A DNA stretch of 64,000 nt from NCBI RefSeq assembly GCF_900115735.1, contig NZ_FOXO01000006.1, forward strand, positions 104,304 to 168,303, given 5' to 3'. The notes beneath the pieces were generated by a model. It was not told the DNA's origin. It was given only the letters and a program-made list of their open reading frames with translations, and did no database searches. The DNA is from Butyrivibrio proteoclasticus (GTDB taxonomy: Bacteria; Bacillota; Clostridia; Lachnospirales; Lachnospiraceae). Position numbers and translations under genes: made by a program. This document shows positions 52,553-61,306 of the stretch, piece after piece (the stretch's first letter is position 1; every line of letters begins with the position of its first letter).

Positions 52553-52581
52553 ATTATAGCATCAAAGACATTAACATCCAA
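52553..52581 (-). promoter_or_regulatory. Promoter for dnaE
   Basis: On the minus strand TTGGAT (52581-52576), 17 nt, TATAAT (52558-52553), about 30 nt before the start codon. Confidence 0.65.
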
Positions 52582-52645
52582 TACTACAAGAAAGCAGACA
52601 ATATGATAAAATAATTAGTGAAAATGTTAAAAAAAGCTGAAATAA

Positions 52646-52686
52646 GAAACGTTTCCATTGCAGATTTAAAATAATTGCGCTAATAT
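52646..52686 (+). promoter_or_regulatory. pfkA promoter with cre-like palindrome
   Basis: TTGCAG (52658-52663), 17-nt spacer, TAATAT (52681-52686). Immediately upstream GAAACGTTTC (52646-52655) is a perfect 10-bp palindrome. Extended (AAGAAACGTTTCCA) it agrees with much of the catabolite-responsive element consensus, so a CcpA-like or other LacI-family protein may act here. Confidence 0.5.
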
Positions 52687-52763
52687 ATTCTAGAAAAAAT
52701 GTCATAAATTTATCAATATTTATTTGTGTTTAGGTATTGCATTTTAGGAATCGAGGAAATCAT

Positions 52764-53732
52764 ATGGCAAAGCAGATAAAAACAATCGGCGTATTAACAA
52801 GTGGTGGTGACGCACCTGGAATGAATGCTGCTATCAGAGCAGTTGTTCGTAAGTCTTTAGCTAATGGTCTTAAGGTTAAGGGTATCAAGAAAGGATACAT
52901 GGGTCTTCTCAATGAAGAAATCATTGATATGGACAGAAGAAGTGTATCTGATATCATCCAGCGCGGTGGTACAATTCTTGGAACTGCACGTTGTATGGAA
53001 TTCACAACACCTGAGGGACAGGCTAAGGGAGCTGAGATCTGCCGTAAGCATGGTATAGATGGAGTTATCGTTATCGGTGGTGACGGTTCATACAGAGGAG
53101 CTCAGAAGCTTTCACAGCAGGGTATCAATACAGTAGGTATCCCGGGAACAATCGATCTTGATATTTCCTGTACAGATTACACAATCGGATTTGACACAGC
53201 TATAAATACAGCTATGGAAGCAATCGACAAGATTCGTGATACATCTTCATCACACGAAAGAGTTAGTATTGTAGAGGTTATGGGACGTCACGCAGGTTAC
53301 ATAGCTCTTTGGTGTTCAATTGCTAACGGTGCTGATGATATCCTTCTTCCAGAGAAATATGATTACAATGAGCAGCGCATCATTGATAATATCATTGATA
53401 ACCGTAAGAAAGGTAAGACACATCACATCATCGTAAATGCTGAAGGTATCGGACATTCAACATCAATGGCCCGCAGAATTGAGGCTGCTACAGGCCTTGA
53501 GACAAGAGCATCAATTCTTGGTTACATGCAGCGTGGTGGTAGCCCAACATGTAAGGATCGTGTATATGCTTCTATGATGGGATGCTATGCAGCAGATATT
53601 CTTGCAGCAGGCAAGACAAACAGAGTAGTTGGATATCGCAATGGCCAGTTCGTTGACTACGATATTGACGAAGCTCTTGCAATGAAAAAGAATATAAACG
53701 AGTACATGTACGAAATCGCACGTATTCTTTAA
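52764..53732 (+). CDS. pfkA: 6-phosphofructokinase
   Basis: A 322-residue glycolytic enzyme that phosphorylates fructose 6-phosphate. LTSGGDAPGMNAAIRAVVR at 9-27 and GGDGSYRGAQKLSQ at about 101-114 are the nucleotide motifs. GTIDLDISCTDYTIGFDTA holds the catalytic Asp, and VEVMGRHAGYIAL and GYMQRGGSPTCKDR complete the active site. The Gly at the GGDGS position fits an ATP-using rather than pyrophosphate-using enzyme. ATG 52764 has GAGGA 8 nt upstream; the TTG nine codons earlier has no site. Divergent from dnaE. Confidence 0.97.
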   Translation: MAKQIKTIGVLTSGGDAPGMNAAIRAVVRKSLANGLKVKGIKKGYMGLLNEEIIDMDRRSVSDIIQRGGTILGTARCMEFTTPEGQAKGAEICRKHGIDGVIVIGGDGSYRGAQKLSQQGINTVGIPGTIDLDISCTDYTIGFDTAINTAMEAIDKIRDTSSSHERVSIVEVMGRHAGYIALWCSIANGADDILLPEKYDYNEQRIIDNIIDNRKKGKTHHIIVNAEGIGHSTSMARRIEAATGLETRASILGYMQRGGSPTCKDRVYASMMGCYAADILAAGKTNRVVGYRNGQFVDYDIDEALAMKKNINEYMYEIARIL

Positions 53733-53760
53733 TAGCATATTTGATAACAGATTGATTCAA

Positions 53761-53790
53761 CGGCGGATTTTTTATATCCGTCGTTTTTTT
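53761..53790 (+). terminator. Rho-independent terminator after pfkA
   Basis: CGGCGGAT (53761-53768) pairs with ATCCGTCG (53776-53783), with one G-U pair, followed by seven T. Confidence 0.88.
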
Positions 53791-53853
53791 ATCCTTTGTT
53801 TGTTGTGTTATACTATATACACTAATCGGGTATATGGAATAAGAGGAAAGATA

Positions 53854-54657
53854 ATGATAACAAGTACTAATAACGATAGAGTAAAACAGGTAGTGGCTTA
53901 TGTGCAAAAGAGCAAGGCCCGCAAGGACGGAGACGTATTTGTCATTGAGGGTATGAAAATGCTCAGAGAGGCGCCTGTTCTTCAGGTAAGAGAAGTGTAT
54001 GTAACGCAGAGATTTCTTGATAAAGCCACTGAGGAAGATAAAGAGATTCTTTGGAGATATGGTGCAGAGGAAGTGGCAGATGATGTCATGAAGAAAATGG
54101 CAGATACCCAAACGCCTCAGGGAGTTCTGGCGGTGATTTCCCAGTACCATTATTCAGAAGAGGAAGTTTTGGAAGGTTATAATAAAGATGATGAAGGCGC
54201 AAAACCGCTCATCCTTATTCTTGAGAACATTCAGGATCCAGGAAACCTTGGAACAATGCTTCGTTCAGGTGAAGGAGCCGGTGTTACCGGAGTGATCCTC
54301 AGCAAAGGCTCGGCTGATATCTACAATCCAAAGGTCATCAGATCCACCATGGGCTCAATTTTCAGAATGCCTTTTATATATGTAGAAAGCCTTCCTAAAA
54401 TGATAAAAAAACTTTCTGCAAATGGTATCAATACTTATGCTGCGCATCTTAAAGGGAAAAAGAGCTATGATGAATTTGACTATACAAAACCATCAGCTTT
54501 TTTGATAGGAAATGAAGGAAATGGCCTTACAAAAGAGACTGCGGATGCAGCAACAGAGTACATTCTTATTCCAATGAAAGGTGAAGTAGAATCAATGAAC
54601 GCTGCAACATCAGCAGCAATACTTACATTTGAAGCATCCAGACAAAGAAGGGGGTAA
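53854..54657 (+). CDS. TrmH/SpoU-family RNA 2'-O-methyltransferase
   Basis: A 267-residue RNA ribose methyltransferase. The N-terminal substrate-binding domain (1-100) begins with the typical VKQVVAYVQKSKARKDGDVFVIEGMKML. The SPOUT knot domain has ENIQDPGNLGTMLRSGEGAG (motif 1), FLIGNEGNGLTKE (motif 2) and IPMKGEVESMNAATSAAIL (motif 3). ATG 53854 has AGAGGA 9 nt upstream. The open frame extends back to 53752 but that part is the pfkA terminator, so it is rejected. The exact nucleotide modified, in rRNA or tRNA, cannot be read. proC follows 5 nt later, one operon. Confidence 0.93.
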   Translation: MITSTNNDRVKQVVAYVQKSKARKDGDVFVIEGMKMLREAPVLQVREVYVTQRFLDKATEEDKEILWRYGAEEVADDVMKKMADTQTPQGVLAVISQYHYSEEEVLEGYNKDDEGAKPLILILENIQDPGNLGTMLRSGEGAGVTGVILSKGSADIYNPKVIRSTMGSIFRMPFIYVESLPKMIKKLSANGINTYAAHLKGKKSYDEFDYTKPSAFLIGNEGNGLTKETADAATEYILIPMKGEVESMNAATSAAILTFEASRQRRG

Positions 54658-54662
54658 TTAAA

Positions 54663-55457
54663 ATGACAATTGGTTTTATCGGACTTGGAAACATGGCAAA
54701 AGCTATGATCGGAGGCATTTTAGCCAAAGGACTTATGGGACCAAACGAGATCATAGGAACAGCAGCAACTGAAACCACAAGAACAAAGGTCGCAAACAAG
54801 TACGGAATTCAGACAAGAAGCTCCAATGAAGCAGTAGCCAAGGACGCAGATATCATCATCCTTGCAGTAAAGCCGCAGTATCTCAAGGTTGTTATCGCAG
54901 ATATTATGGACACAGTAGATGATAGCAAGATCATAGTAAGCATCGCTGCTGGTAAGACCATCAACTGGCTTGCAAAAGAGTTTGAGAAACCGGTTAAGAT
55001 CATAAGAGTAATGCCTAACACTCCTGCTCTTGTTTTGGAAGGCTGCTCTGCAGTCTGCAGAAACGATCTTGTTACGGACAATGATTTCCATTTTGTAATG
55101 GAACTTTTGGAGAGTTTTGGAAAAGCCTATACAGTCCCTGAATCCATGATGGATGTAGTAGTTGGAATAAGCGGTTCATCACCTGCGTATGTATTTCTTT
55201 TCATAGAAGCAATGGCAGATGCTGCAGTGGCAGGAGGAATGCCAAGAAAGCAGGCCTACGAGTTCGCTGCGCAGTCTGTTCTTGGAAGTGCAAAAATGGT
55301 TCTTGAAACAGGCAAACATCCCGGAGAATTAAAGGATATGGTATGTTCTCCTTCCGGTACAACCATTGAGGCTGTACATGTCCTTGAGAAGGAGGGATTT
55401 AGAGGAACAGTTATGGATGCAGTCCAAGCCTGTATTGAAAAAAGTCGTAATATTTGA
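54663..55457 (+). CDS. proC: Pyrroline-5-carboxylate reductase
   Basis: A 264-residue enzyme for the last step of proline synthesis, reducing pyrroline-5-carboxylate with NAD(P)H. N-terminal Rossmann motif IGFIGLGNMAKAMIGGIL, then ADIIILAVKPQ, RVMPNTPALVLEGCS, GSSPAYVFLFIEAMADAAV and the C-terminal MVCSPSGTTIEAVHVLEK, all as expected. Full length. AAGAAGGGGG lies close upstream, at the end of the methyltransferase gene; the stop of one and start of the other are 5 nt apart. Confidence 0.97.
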   Translation: MTIGFIGLGNMAKAMIGGILAKGLMGPNEIIGTAATETTRTKVANKYGIQTRSSNEAVAKDADIIILAVKPQYLKVVIADIMDTVDDSKIIVSIAAGKTINWLAKEFEKPVKIIRVMPNTPALVLEGCSAVCRNDLVTDNDFHFVMELLESFGKAYTVPESMMDVVVGISGSSPAYVFLFIEAMADAAVAGGMPRKQAYEFAAQSVLGSAKMVLETGKHPGELKDMVCSPSGTTIEAVHVLEKEGFRGTVMDAVQACIEKSRNI

Positions 55458-55577
55458 CAAAATATCATATGTTTGTTAATATCTCTTTCAGAGTGTTTTC
55501 GACTTGGTAACAAGTTGAAATATTTTCGTAACATTTACCCAGGCGTTCGCTAGGGTAGCAAAGAGGAAAGCAAAGAT

Positions 55578-56690
55578 ATGAAAAAAAAGCTAGAGTTATC
55601 CCGTGGGATAATGAGACTTATCATGATTTGCGGTCTCATCTTAGTTCTATTTGATTCCCATGTGATGACGGTACATGCAGTTGGCGGAGCAAACAGTATT
55701 TCTGTTTCTGCAGGCATTTCTAACATTGTTAGTCCGATTGCACCTTTGGGAATTGATGTGACAGCTACAGAAGTAAAGGTGGCGGCAAGTGTTGAGAAAT
55801 CTTCAGAAGCGAGTTCTGCTGCATCATCAGAAGAGACTGAGTCAACTTTAGTTATGTCCAATGTTGGCAAGGCTATGAATGTAAGAGAAGAGCCTTCAGA
55901 GGACGCACAGAAGGTCGGAGTTCTCTATAAGGACTGCGGTGGTAAGATTCTTGAGAGGAAAGATGGCTGGACAAAGCTTCAGTCAGGTGATCTCATCGGC
56001 TGGGCCAAGGATGAGTATCTTTTATTTGGAGAAGATGCTGAAAAACTTGCATCTGATGTAGGCAAGCAGCTTGTGACAAGTCAGAGCAGTGCTCTGAATG
56101 TTAGAAGTGAGGCTTCAGAGGATTCAGAGATAATCGGAGTTCTCGGTGAAAAAGCCTTCGTAGATATGATGGAAGATCTGGGAAATGGTTGGATCAGCGT
56201 AGACTATAATGATGAGACAGGATATGTTCAGTCAGAGTATGTCACTACTGAGTTCAAGATTGACCAGGGTGAGACAATAGCAGCAATCAAGATTCGTGAA
56301 GAGGAAGAAAGAAAAAAAGCCCTCACGAAGAATACCGGAGCTGTTAGTGCAGATGCAGATGAAGTTAAGCTTCTTGCAGCGCTTATCCAGTGTGAGGCAG
56401 GTAATCAGCCTTATGAAGGACGAGTTGCGGTAGGTGCGGTGGTTATGAACCGTGTCAAGAGTGGAGCTTATCCTAGCAGTATTTACAGTGTAATCTACGC
56501 ATCAGGTCAGTTTACACCTGCACTTAACGGAACAGTTGCCAAGGTATACAACAGTGGTAAGATTTCTGATACAAACTATCAGGCAGCTCAGGCAGCCATA
56601 AGTGGTGAAACAACTGTTGGAACAGCCCTTCACTTCAGAAGGATAAACGGAAGGGATGGTATTGTTATCGGAGCACATGTATTCTGGTAA
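55578..56690 (+). CDS. Secreted wall hydrolase with two SH3 domains and a SleB-like catalytic domain
   Basis: A 370-residue exported protein. A signal peptide or uncleaved anchor at about 10-37 is followed by a Ser/Glu/Ala linker. Two bacterial SH3 domains at about 92-150 and 162-220 (AMNVREEPSEDAQKVGVLYK and ALNVRSEASEDSEIIGVLGE) should bind wall peptide. The last 115 residues are a SleB/CwlJ-type hydrolase (LLAALIQCEAGNQPYEGRVAVGAVVMNRV, with the catalytic Glu in QCEAGN, ending IGAHVFW). SleB enzymes act in spore germination in spore formers, but SH3 fusions like this occur widely in Lachnospiraceae vegetative walls. The leader has a hairpin ACTTG-gtaa-CAAGT. AAAGAGGAAAG precedes the start. 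Confidence 0.9.
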   Translation: MKKKLELSRGIMRLIMICGLILVLFDSHVMTVHAVGGANSISVSAGISNIVSPIAPLGIDVTATEVKVAASVEKSSEASSAASSEETESTLVMSNVGKAMNVREEPSEDAQKVGVLYKDCGGKILERKDGWTKLQSGDLIGWAKDEYLLFGEDAEKLASDVGKQLVTSQSSALNVRSEASEDSEIIGVLGEKAFVDMMEDLGNGWISVDYNDETGYVQSEYVTTEFKIDQGETIAAIKIREEEERKKALTKNTGAVSADADEVKLLAALIQCEAGNQPYEGRVAVGAVVMNRVKSGAYPSSIYSVIYASGQFTPALNGTVAKVYNSGKISDTNYQAAQAAISGETTVGTALHFRRINGRDGIVIGAHVFW

Positions 56691-56701
56691 TGCATAACAA
56701 T

Positions 56702-56744
56702 TGAATATTTATACAAAATCATTCACATAAATGAATATTTATGC
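56702..56744 (+). promoter_or_regulatory. Two ARG boxes (ArgR operator) upstream of argF
   Basis: TGAATATTTATAC (56702-56714) and TGAATATTTATGC (56732-56744) are near-identical, 30 nt apart, and resemble ArgR/AhrC half or full sites. The second overlaps the promoter spacer, a natural repression position. This supports biosynthetic, arginine-repressed control. Confidence 0.6.
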
Positions 56745-56750
56745 TAATAT
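56722..56750 (+). promoter_or_regulatory. Promoter for argF
   Basis: TTCACA (56722-56727), 17-nt spacer, TAATAT (56745-56750). The ARG box at 56732-56744 lies inside the spacer. Confidence 0.6.
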
Positions 56751-56778
56751 ATAAGGGATTGCAGTAGCAATCCCTTAT
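56751..56778 (+). other. Leader hairpin upstream of argF
   Basis: ATAAGGGATTGC-agta-GCAATCCCTTAT, a perfect 12-bp stem at the very start of the predicted argF message, without a T run. Either the end of the upstream wall-hydrolase unit or a 5' stabiliser. Confidence 0.6.
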
Positions 56779-56807
56779 ACTATTTCCCACAGAACGGAGG
56801 ATGAGAT

Positions 56808-57800
56808 ATGAATTTATTTGGACGCGACTTTTTGAAACTGTTGGACTACACACCTGAGGAGATTCTTTATCTTATTGATCTTGCAGCAGAGCTGAAAGAG
56901 AAAAAGAAAAATGGTGTACTTACAGATGTCTTAAGGGGCAGGAACATAGCTCTTATTTTTGAAAAGACCAGTACCCGTACCAGATGTGCTTTTGAAGTAG
57001 CTGCTCACGATCTTGGAATGGGATCGACATATCTTAATCCAAACGATTCTCAGATTGGGAAAAAGGAAAGCATCGCAGATACCGCCAGGGTTCTTGCAGG
57101 AATGTTTGACGGAATTGAGTATCGTGGTTTTGATCAAGAGATAGTTGAGACTATAGCAAAATACAGCAAGGTGCCTGTATGGAACGGACTAACCAATGAG
57201 TTCCACCCGACACAGATGCTTGCAGATGCACTGACGATAAAAGAGCATTTTGGAAAGCTTTCAGGAATACATCTTGTATATATGGGCGATGCAAGATACA
57301 ATACAGGTAACTCATTAATGGTTCTGTGTGCAAAACTCGGAATGCATTTCACTGCGGTATCCAATAAGAAGTATTTCCCATCGGAAGAACTTGTTAAGAC
57401 CTGTCAGGAAATAGCAGTACAGACAGGCGCAGTAATTGATTTTTCAGAGGATCCATTGGAGGGAACAAAAGGGGCAGATGTTATTTATACAGACATCTGG
57501 GTATCTATGGGGGAGCCGGATGAAGTATGGGAAGAGAGAATAAAAGATCTTGAACCCTACCGCGTAACTATGGATATTATGAATAATGCAGGTGAAAAAT
57601 GTGTATTTATGCATTGCCTTCCATCATTCCATGATCTTAACACAGGCATTGGTAAGGACATAAAGAATAAATATGGCCTCGATGAAATGGAAGTAACTGA
57701 CGAAGTATTTGAATCAGACAGATCTATCGTTTTTGAAGAGGCAGAAAATCGTATGCACACTATCAAAGCAGTGATGTATGCTACACTAAAGGAAGCCTGA
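56808..57800 (+). CDS. argF: Ornithine carbamoyltransferase
   Basis: A 330-residue enzyme joining carbamoyl phosphate and ornithine to citrulline. [15 protein letters not shown] (carbamoyl-phosphate site), [29 protein letters not shown] (the ornithine-domain Asp region) and [10 protein letters not shown] (active-site Cys loop) are all intact. The family has anabolic (argF) and catabolic (arcB) forms of equal length. The ARG boxes in its promoter and absence of adjacent arcA/arcC point to the anabolic role. ACGGAGGATGAG precedes the start. birA starts 2 nt after the stop, so they are cotranscribed. Confidence 0.95.
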   Translation: MNLFGRDFLKLLDYTPEEILYLIDLAAELKEKKKNGVLTDVLRGRNIALIFEKTSTRTRCAFEVAAHDLGMGSTYLNPNDSQIGKKESIADTARVLAGMFDGIEYRGFDQEIVETIAKYSKVPVWNGLTNEFHPTQMLADALTIKEHFGKLSGIHLVYMGDARYNTGNSLMVLCAKLGMHFTAVSNKKYFPSEELVKTCQEIAVQTGAVIDFSEDPLEGTKGADVIYTDIWVSMGEPDEVWEERIKDLEPYRVTMDIMNNAGEKCVFMHCLPSFHDLNTGIGKDIKNKYGLDEMEVTDEVFESDRSIVFEEAENRMHTIKAVMYATLKEA

Positions 57801-57802
57801 AA

Positions 57803-58675
57803 ATGTTAACTAAAGAAAATATTGAAGGGCAGCTCCATACAAAATGGGCTGCCCGTAATCTTGTCTACAAGGAAGTAACAGATTCAACAAATAATGATGC
57901 CAAAAAACTGGGCGAAGAAGGCGCACCACATGGAAGTCTTGTGGTAGCTGACAAACAGACAGTCGGTAGAGGATCACGTGGCAGAAGCTGGGAGACACCA
58001 AGCGGAACAAATATCGCTATGAGTCTTATGATAAGACCGGATGCTCCACCTGAAAAGATTTCCATGTTGACCCTTATAATGGGGCTTTCAGTTGCTGAGG
58101 GCATAGAGAACGCAATCATTCAGGCCAAAGATCAGCAGATTGGCAAAAGAACTGACGTTGATATATCAAGACAGCTTCTTTCTGAGGTGAAAGTTTTTCC
58201 TCTGATCAAATGGCCCAATGACGTAGTCATCGCAGGTAAAAAGATCTGCGGGATCCTCACCGAGCTTCACATGAAGAGCGACAACACCATAAATGATGTG
58301 GTCATAGGCGTCGGAATAAATGTCAATATGAGAGATTTCCCTGATTCCATAAAAGACATAGCCGGGTCCATCCTTTCTGAGACAGGAATCATGACAGACA
58401 GAAATGCGGTTATTGCTCATTGCATGAAATGTTTTGAAGATAACTACGAAAAATATAATAAGACTTTTGATATGTCTCTTTTAAAAGAGCAGTATGAAAA
58501 GAGACTTATTAATATAGATAAACACGTTAAAGTGCTTGACCCAAAAGGCGAATATGAAGCTGTCGCACGAGGTATTACCAATGAGGGAGCCCTTATAGTT
58601 GTTACCGGGGATGGAAAAGAGCACATAATAAACGGCGGCGAAGTCACAGTCAGAGGACTATACAGCTACGTGTAA
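57803..58675 (+). CDS. birA: Biotin-protein ligase (no DNA-binding domain)
   Basis: A 290-residue enzyme that activates biotin with ATP and attaches it to carboxylases. It has TDSTNNDAKKLGEEG, the biotinyl-AMP loop QTVGRGSRGRSW, and LIKWPNDVVIAGKKICGILTEL with the catalytic Lys, followed by VVIGVGINVNM. The C-terminal SH3-like domain ends IINGGEVTVRGLYSY. The N-terminal helix-turn-helix of regulatory BirA is absent, so it should not act as a repressor. An insert rich in charged residues (about 102-130) separates the two core parts. Coupled to argF; a 75-nt gap separates it from coaX. Confidence 0.94.
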   Translation: MLTKENIEGQLHTKWAARNLVYKEVTDSTNNDAKKLGEEGAPHGSLVVADKQTVGRGSRGRSWETPSGTNIAMSLMIRPDAPPEKISMLTLIMGLSVAEGIENAIIQAKDQQIGKRTDVDISRQLLSEVKVFPLIKWPNDVVIAGKKICGILTELHMKSDNTINDVVIGVGINVNMRDFPDSIKDIAGSILSETGIMTDRNAVIAHCMKCFEDNYEKYNKTFDMSLLKEQYEKRLINIDKHVKVLDPKGEYEAVARGITNEGALIVVTGDGKEHIINGGEVTVRGLYSYV

Positions 58676-58750
58676 AATGCAGCTAAGATGATTATAGGTT
58701 GGTCAAATAAACAATTGATTGATAATGATATTCTTCTATAGGAGAAAGAA

Positions 58751-59566
58751 ATGATTCTTGTAATTGATGTTGGAAATACAAATATTACGTTTGGCGTATA
58801 TTCAGGGGAAAAGCTTGTTACTTCATTTAGAATGATCTCACAGATTTCTCATACATCTGATGAATATGGGCTTAACCTCATATCTCTTTTGAACCTGAAC
58901 AATATTAAAAAAGAAGATATTGAGGGCGTAATGATCGCAAGTGTTGTACCGCAGGTCATGCATGCTCTGGTGAATTCTATTCTGAAATACCTTGGCAAAA
59001 AGCCATATATCGTTGGCCCGGGAATCAAGACAGGAATCAAAGTTAAGATCGACAATCCAAGAGAAGCCGGTCCAGACCTGATCGTAGATGCGGTTGCCGG
59101 TTTTGAACTATATGGCGGCCCTGTACTTGTCATTGACTTTGGAACAGCAACTACTTATATTATTGTAAATGAAAAAGGCGAGTTTTTTACCGGAGTGGTA
59201 TCGCCTGGAATCAGAATATCAGCAAAAGCCCTCTGGGAAGACACAGCTAAGCTTCCTGAAGTAGAGATCAAGAAGCCTGAGAGCATCCTGGCTAAAGAGA
59301 CAATCTCCAGCATGCAGGCTGGACTCATCTACGGACAGATTGGCCAGACTAAATACATTGTCAATGAGATGAAAAAAGCTTCCGGCTATACCGACATGAA
59401 GGTAGTTGCAACGGGAGGCCTTGGCAGGATTATTGCTGATGAAACAGAAGAGATAGATGTCTATGATCCAACCCTTACACTCAGGGGACTTCAGATTCTT
59501 TACGAGAAAAACAGAAAGAGCAAACCTCAGCTTCGTGAATTTGAAGACGGTGACAGACCGGAATAA
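58751..59566 (+). CDS. coaX: Type III pantothenate kinase
   Basis: A 271-residue enzyme for the first step of coenzyme A synthesis. The ASKHA motifs are clear: [13 protein letters not shown] (phosphate 1), [36 protein letters not shown] (phosphate 2), [12 protein letters not shown], and [11 protein letters not shown] (adenosine). Type III enzymes resist CoA feedback and need a monovalent cation. TAGGAGAAAG precedes the start. It leads a run coaX, small protein, dusB, greA, lysS, an order I recall from other Lachnospiraceae. Confidence 0.97.
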   Translation: MILVIDVGNTNITFGVYSGEKLVTSFRMISQISHTSDEYGLNLISLLNLNNIKKEDIEGVMIASVVPQVMHALVNSILKYLGKKPYIVGPGIKTGIKVKIDNPREAGPDLIVDAVAGFELYGGPVLVIDFGTATTYIIVNEKGEFFTGVVSPGIRISAKALWEDTAKLPEVEIKKPESILAKETISSMQAGLIYGQIGQTKYIVNEMKKASGYTDMKVVATGGLGRIIADETEEIDVYDPTLTLRGLQILYEKNRKSKPQLREFEDGDRPE

Positions 59567-59579
59567 TTGGAGTTAAAGA

Positions 59580-60038
59580 ATGAGCGCACAGGATTTTGAA
59601 AAAGAATACAAAAAAGAATTTGAGGAAAAAGAAGACCTTAAAATAGATGAAATGCAAAAGACCAATAAGGGCAGAATATTCGAAGAGGCAGCAGGCGGAA
59701 GGATAGTTCTCTGCGGAGCCAATGCCTATGAGCAGAAATACTATTTTAATCCCTTATTTAAGGAGATTCCTGAAAGCATTAAAAAAGAGCTGAATATTAT
59801 CAGTGTTCTTTTTACACAGGAAGCAGGAGGAATCTTCACGATCGTATTTGAAGAGGATGGAAATATCAGTATCGAGACAAACGCTGATGAAGAGGACATC
59901 ACATACGACGAGATCACAGCAGGTCTTTTGGTAGGAGAAGTAAGAAGAAAGAGACAGGACCTCTTCGAGGCACTTGGACTCTACTACAGGATCTATGTTC
60001 TTCATGAGAATCCGGCTGATATCCTGGATGAAAGCTGA
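59580..60038 (+). CDS. Hypothetical protein between coaX and dusB (DUF6145-like)
   Basis: A 152-residue soluble protein with no signal peptide. The first 35 residues are highly charged, likely helical (EKEYKKEFEEKEDLKIDE). Then comes a mixed alpha/beta part beginning GRIVLCGANAYEQKYYFNPLFK, with two strands at ISVLFTQEAGGIFTIVFEEDG, and a helical tail around VRRKRQDLFEALGLYYRIYV. It may be the DUF6145 family common in Lachnospiraceae at this position; that name is from memory. TTGGAG precedes the start, 13 nt after coaX. Function unknown; a link to translation is suggested only by the neighbours. Confidence 0.75.
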   Translation: MSAQDFEKEYKKEFEEKEDLKIDEMQKTNKGRIFEEAAGGRIVLCGANAYEQKYYFNPLFKEIPESIKKELNIISVLFTQEAGGIFTIVFEEDGNISIETNADEEDITYDEITAGLLVGEVRRKRQDLFEALGLYYRIYVLHENPADILDES

Positions 60039-60060
60039 GATAGCAAATCTATGATTTGCG

Positions 60061-60160
60061 TGAACGAAGCTTGTTCTGGCGAGCAAAGCGAGAGCAGAAC
60101 TACATTAGATTGAACGAAGCTTATTCTGGCGAGTAAAGCGTGAGCAGAACTACATTAGAT
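60061..60160 (+). repeat. 50-bp tandem duplication upstream of dusB
   Basis: Two units, 60061-60110 and 60111-60160, agree at 47 of 50 positions (differences at unit positions 13, 24 and 31). Each starts TGAACGAAGC and ends TACATTAGAT. Each contains a TTCTG...CAGAA dyad. The array ends exactly at the dusB ribosome binding site. Confidence 0.9.
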
Positions 60161-60169
60161 AGGAGAAAG

Positions 60170-61144
60170 ATGAGCGGATACGGCAAGTTACAGATTGGAA
60201 GCGTAACCCTTGATAATAATATAATACTCGGACCAATGGCAGGTGTATCAGACCTGCCTTTTCGTCTGTTATGCAGAGAAATGGGCGCTGGTCTTGTATG
60301 TATGGAAATGGTAAGTGCCAAGGCCATTACCTATAAAAATAAGAACACCGGAATGCTGATGGATATTCATGAGGACGAACATCCGGTATCTCTTCAGCTC
60401 TTTGGCTCAGAACCAGAGGTCATGCAGCAGGCAGTAGAGATGATAAAAGACAGACCTTACGATATCCTGGATGTAAACATGGGATGTCCTGTTCCGAAGG
60501 TTGTTGGAAACGGCGAGGGCTCAGCTCTTATGAAAAATCCGGAGCTGATACAAAGGATAGTAGCTGCACTTGTGCAAGTTTCTGACAGGCCTGTCACTGT
60601 GAAGATAAGAAAAGGCTTTAATGATAAGAGCATAAACGCGGTTGAATGCGCGCTGGCTGCTCAGGAAGGCGGAGCGGCAGCAGTTGCAGTTCACGGAAGA
60701 ACCAGAGAACAGTACTACTCAGGGCAGGCCGACTGGTCCATCATCAGACAAGTAAAAGAGGCGGTTAAGATCCCCGTTATCGGAAATGGCGATGTGGTAG
60801 ACGGAGAGAGCGCAAAGAGAATGTTTGATGAGACAGGGTGCGACGGCGTAATGGTCGCAAGAGCAGCTCAGGGCAATCCATTTATATTCAGAGAGATAAA
60901 GAGCTTTTTTGAAACAGGAACGACTTGTCCACGCCCGACCAATAAGGAAATCTACGATACCGTCATAAGACATGCGGATCTGCAGCTTAAGTACAAGGGC
61001 GATTACATCGGAATTAGAGAGATGAGAAAGCACGTTTCCTGGTACACAACAGGAATGACGGGAAGTGCCAAATTCAGGAATCAGATAAACCAGATGGAAG
61101 ACATGGATTCCCTAAAAAAAGCCTGTGCAGAAATAATGCTTTAA
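60170..61144 (+). CDS. dusB: tRNA-dihydrouridine synthase
   Basis: A 324-residue flavoenzyme reducing uridine to dihydrouridine in tRNA loops. GPMAGVSDLPFRLLCREMGA opens the FMN barrel. SLQLFGSEPEVM, VNMGCPVPKVVGNGEGSAL (with the catalytic Cys), AVHGRTREQYYSGQADW, PVIGNGDVVDGESA and GVMVARAAQGNPFIF all match the Dus family. A helical C-terminal domain follows. ATG 60170 has AGGAGAAAG directly upstream. The frame also opens at a GTG at 60140, but that lies inside the tandem repeat, so it is rejected. No strong terminator separates it from the greA promoter. Confidence 0.96.
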   Translation: MSGYGKLQIGSVTLDNNIILGPMAGVSDLPFRLLCREMGAGLVCMEMVSAKAITYKNKNTGMLMDIHEDEHPVSLQLFGSEPEVMQQAVEMIKDRPYDILDVNMGCPVPKVVGNGEGSALMKNPELIQRIVAALVQVSDRPVTVKIRKGFNDKSINAVECALAAQEGGAAAVAVHGRTREQYYSGQADWSIIRQVKEAVKIPVIGNGDVVDGESAKRMFDETGCDGVMVARAAQGNPFIFREIKSFFETGTTCPRPTNKEIYDTVIRHADLQLKYKGDYIGIREMRKHVSWYTTGMTGSAKFRNQINQMEDMDSLKKACAEIML

Positions 61145-61194
61145 GGCAATTATTAAATGTTTAGAAAATTGTCTAAAATAGTGTTTATGTTTCA

Positions 61195-61223
61195 TTGACA
61201 TGAAAACTTATAGACTGTATAAT
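61195..61223 (+). promoter_or_regulatory. Consensus promoter for greA
   Basis: TTGACA (61195-61200), exactly 17 nt, TATAAT (61218-61223): a perfect vegetative sigma consensus, about 80 nt before the start codon. Confidence 0.85.
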
Positions 61224-61306
61224 GGCAAAGTTAAAAGTAGCTTGTTTAGCAAATGCTTTTATATAGATTTATTATTCAATCTTTATGAAGGGTAGGGAAT
61301 ATCATA

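Noticed and set aside
53752..53853. N-terminal extension of the RNA methyltransferase
   Set aside because: The extra 34 residues come from the pfkA terminator hairpin and its T run.
60140..60169. Earlier GTG start for dusB
   Set aside because: It lies in the tandem repeat, whereas ATG 60170 has AGGAGAAAG directly upstream and the family's usual N-terminus.
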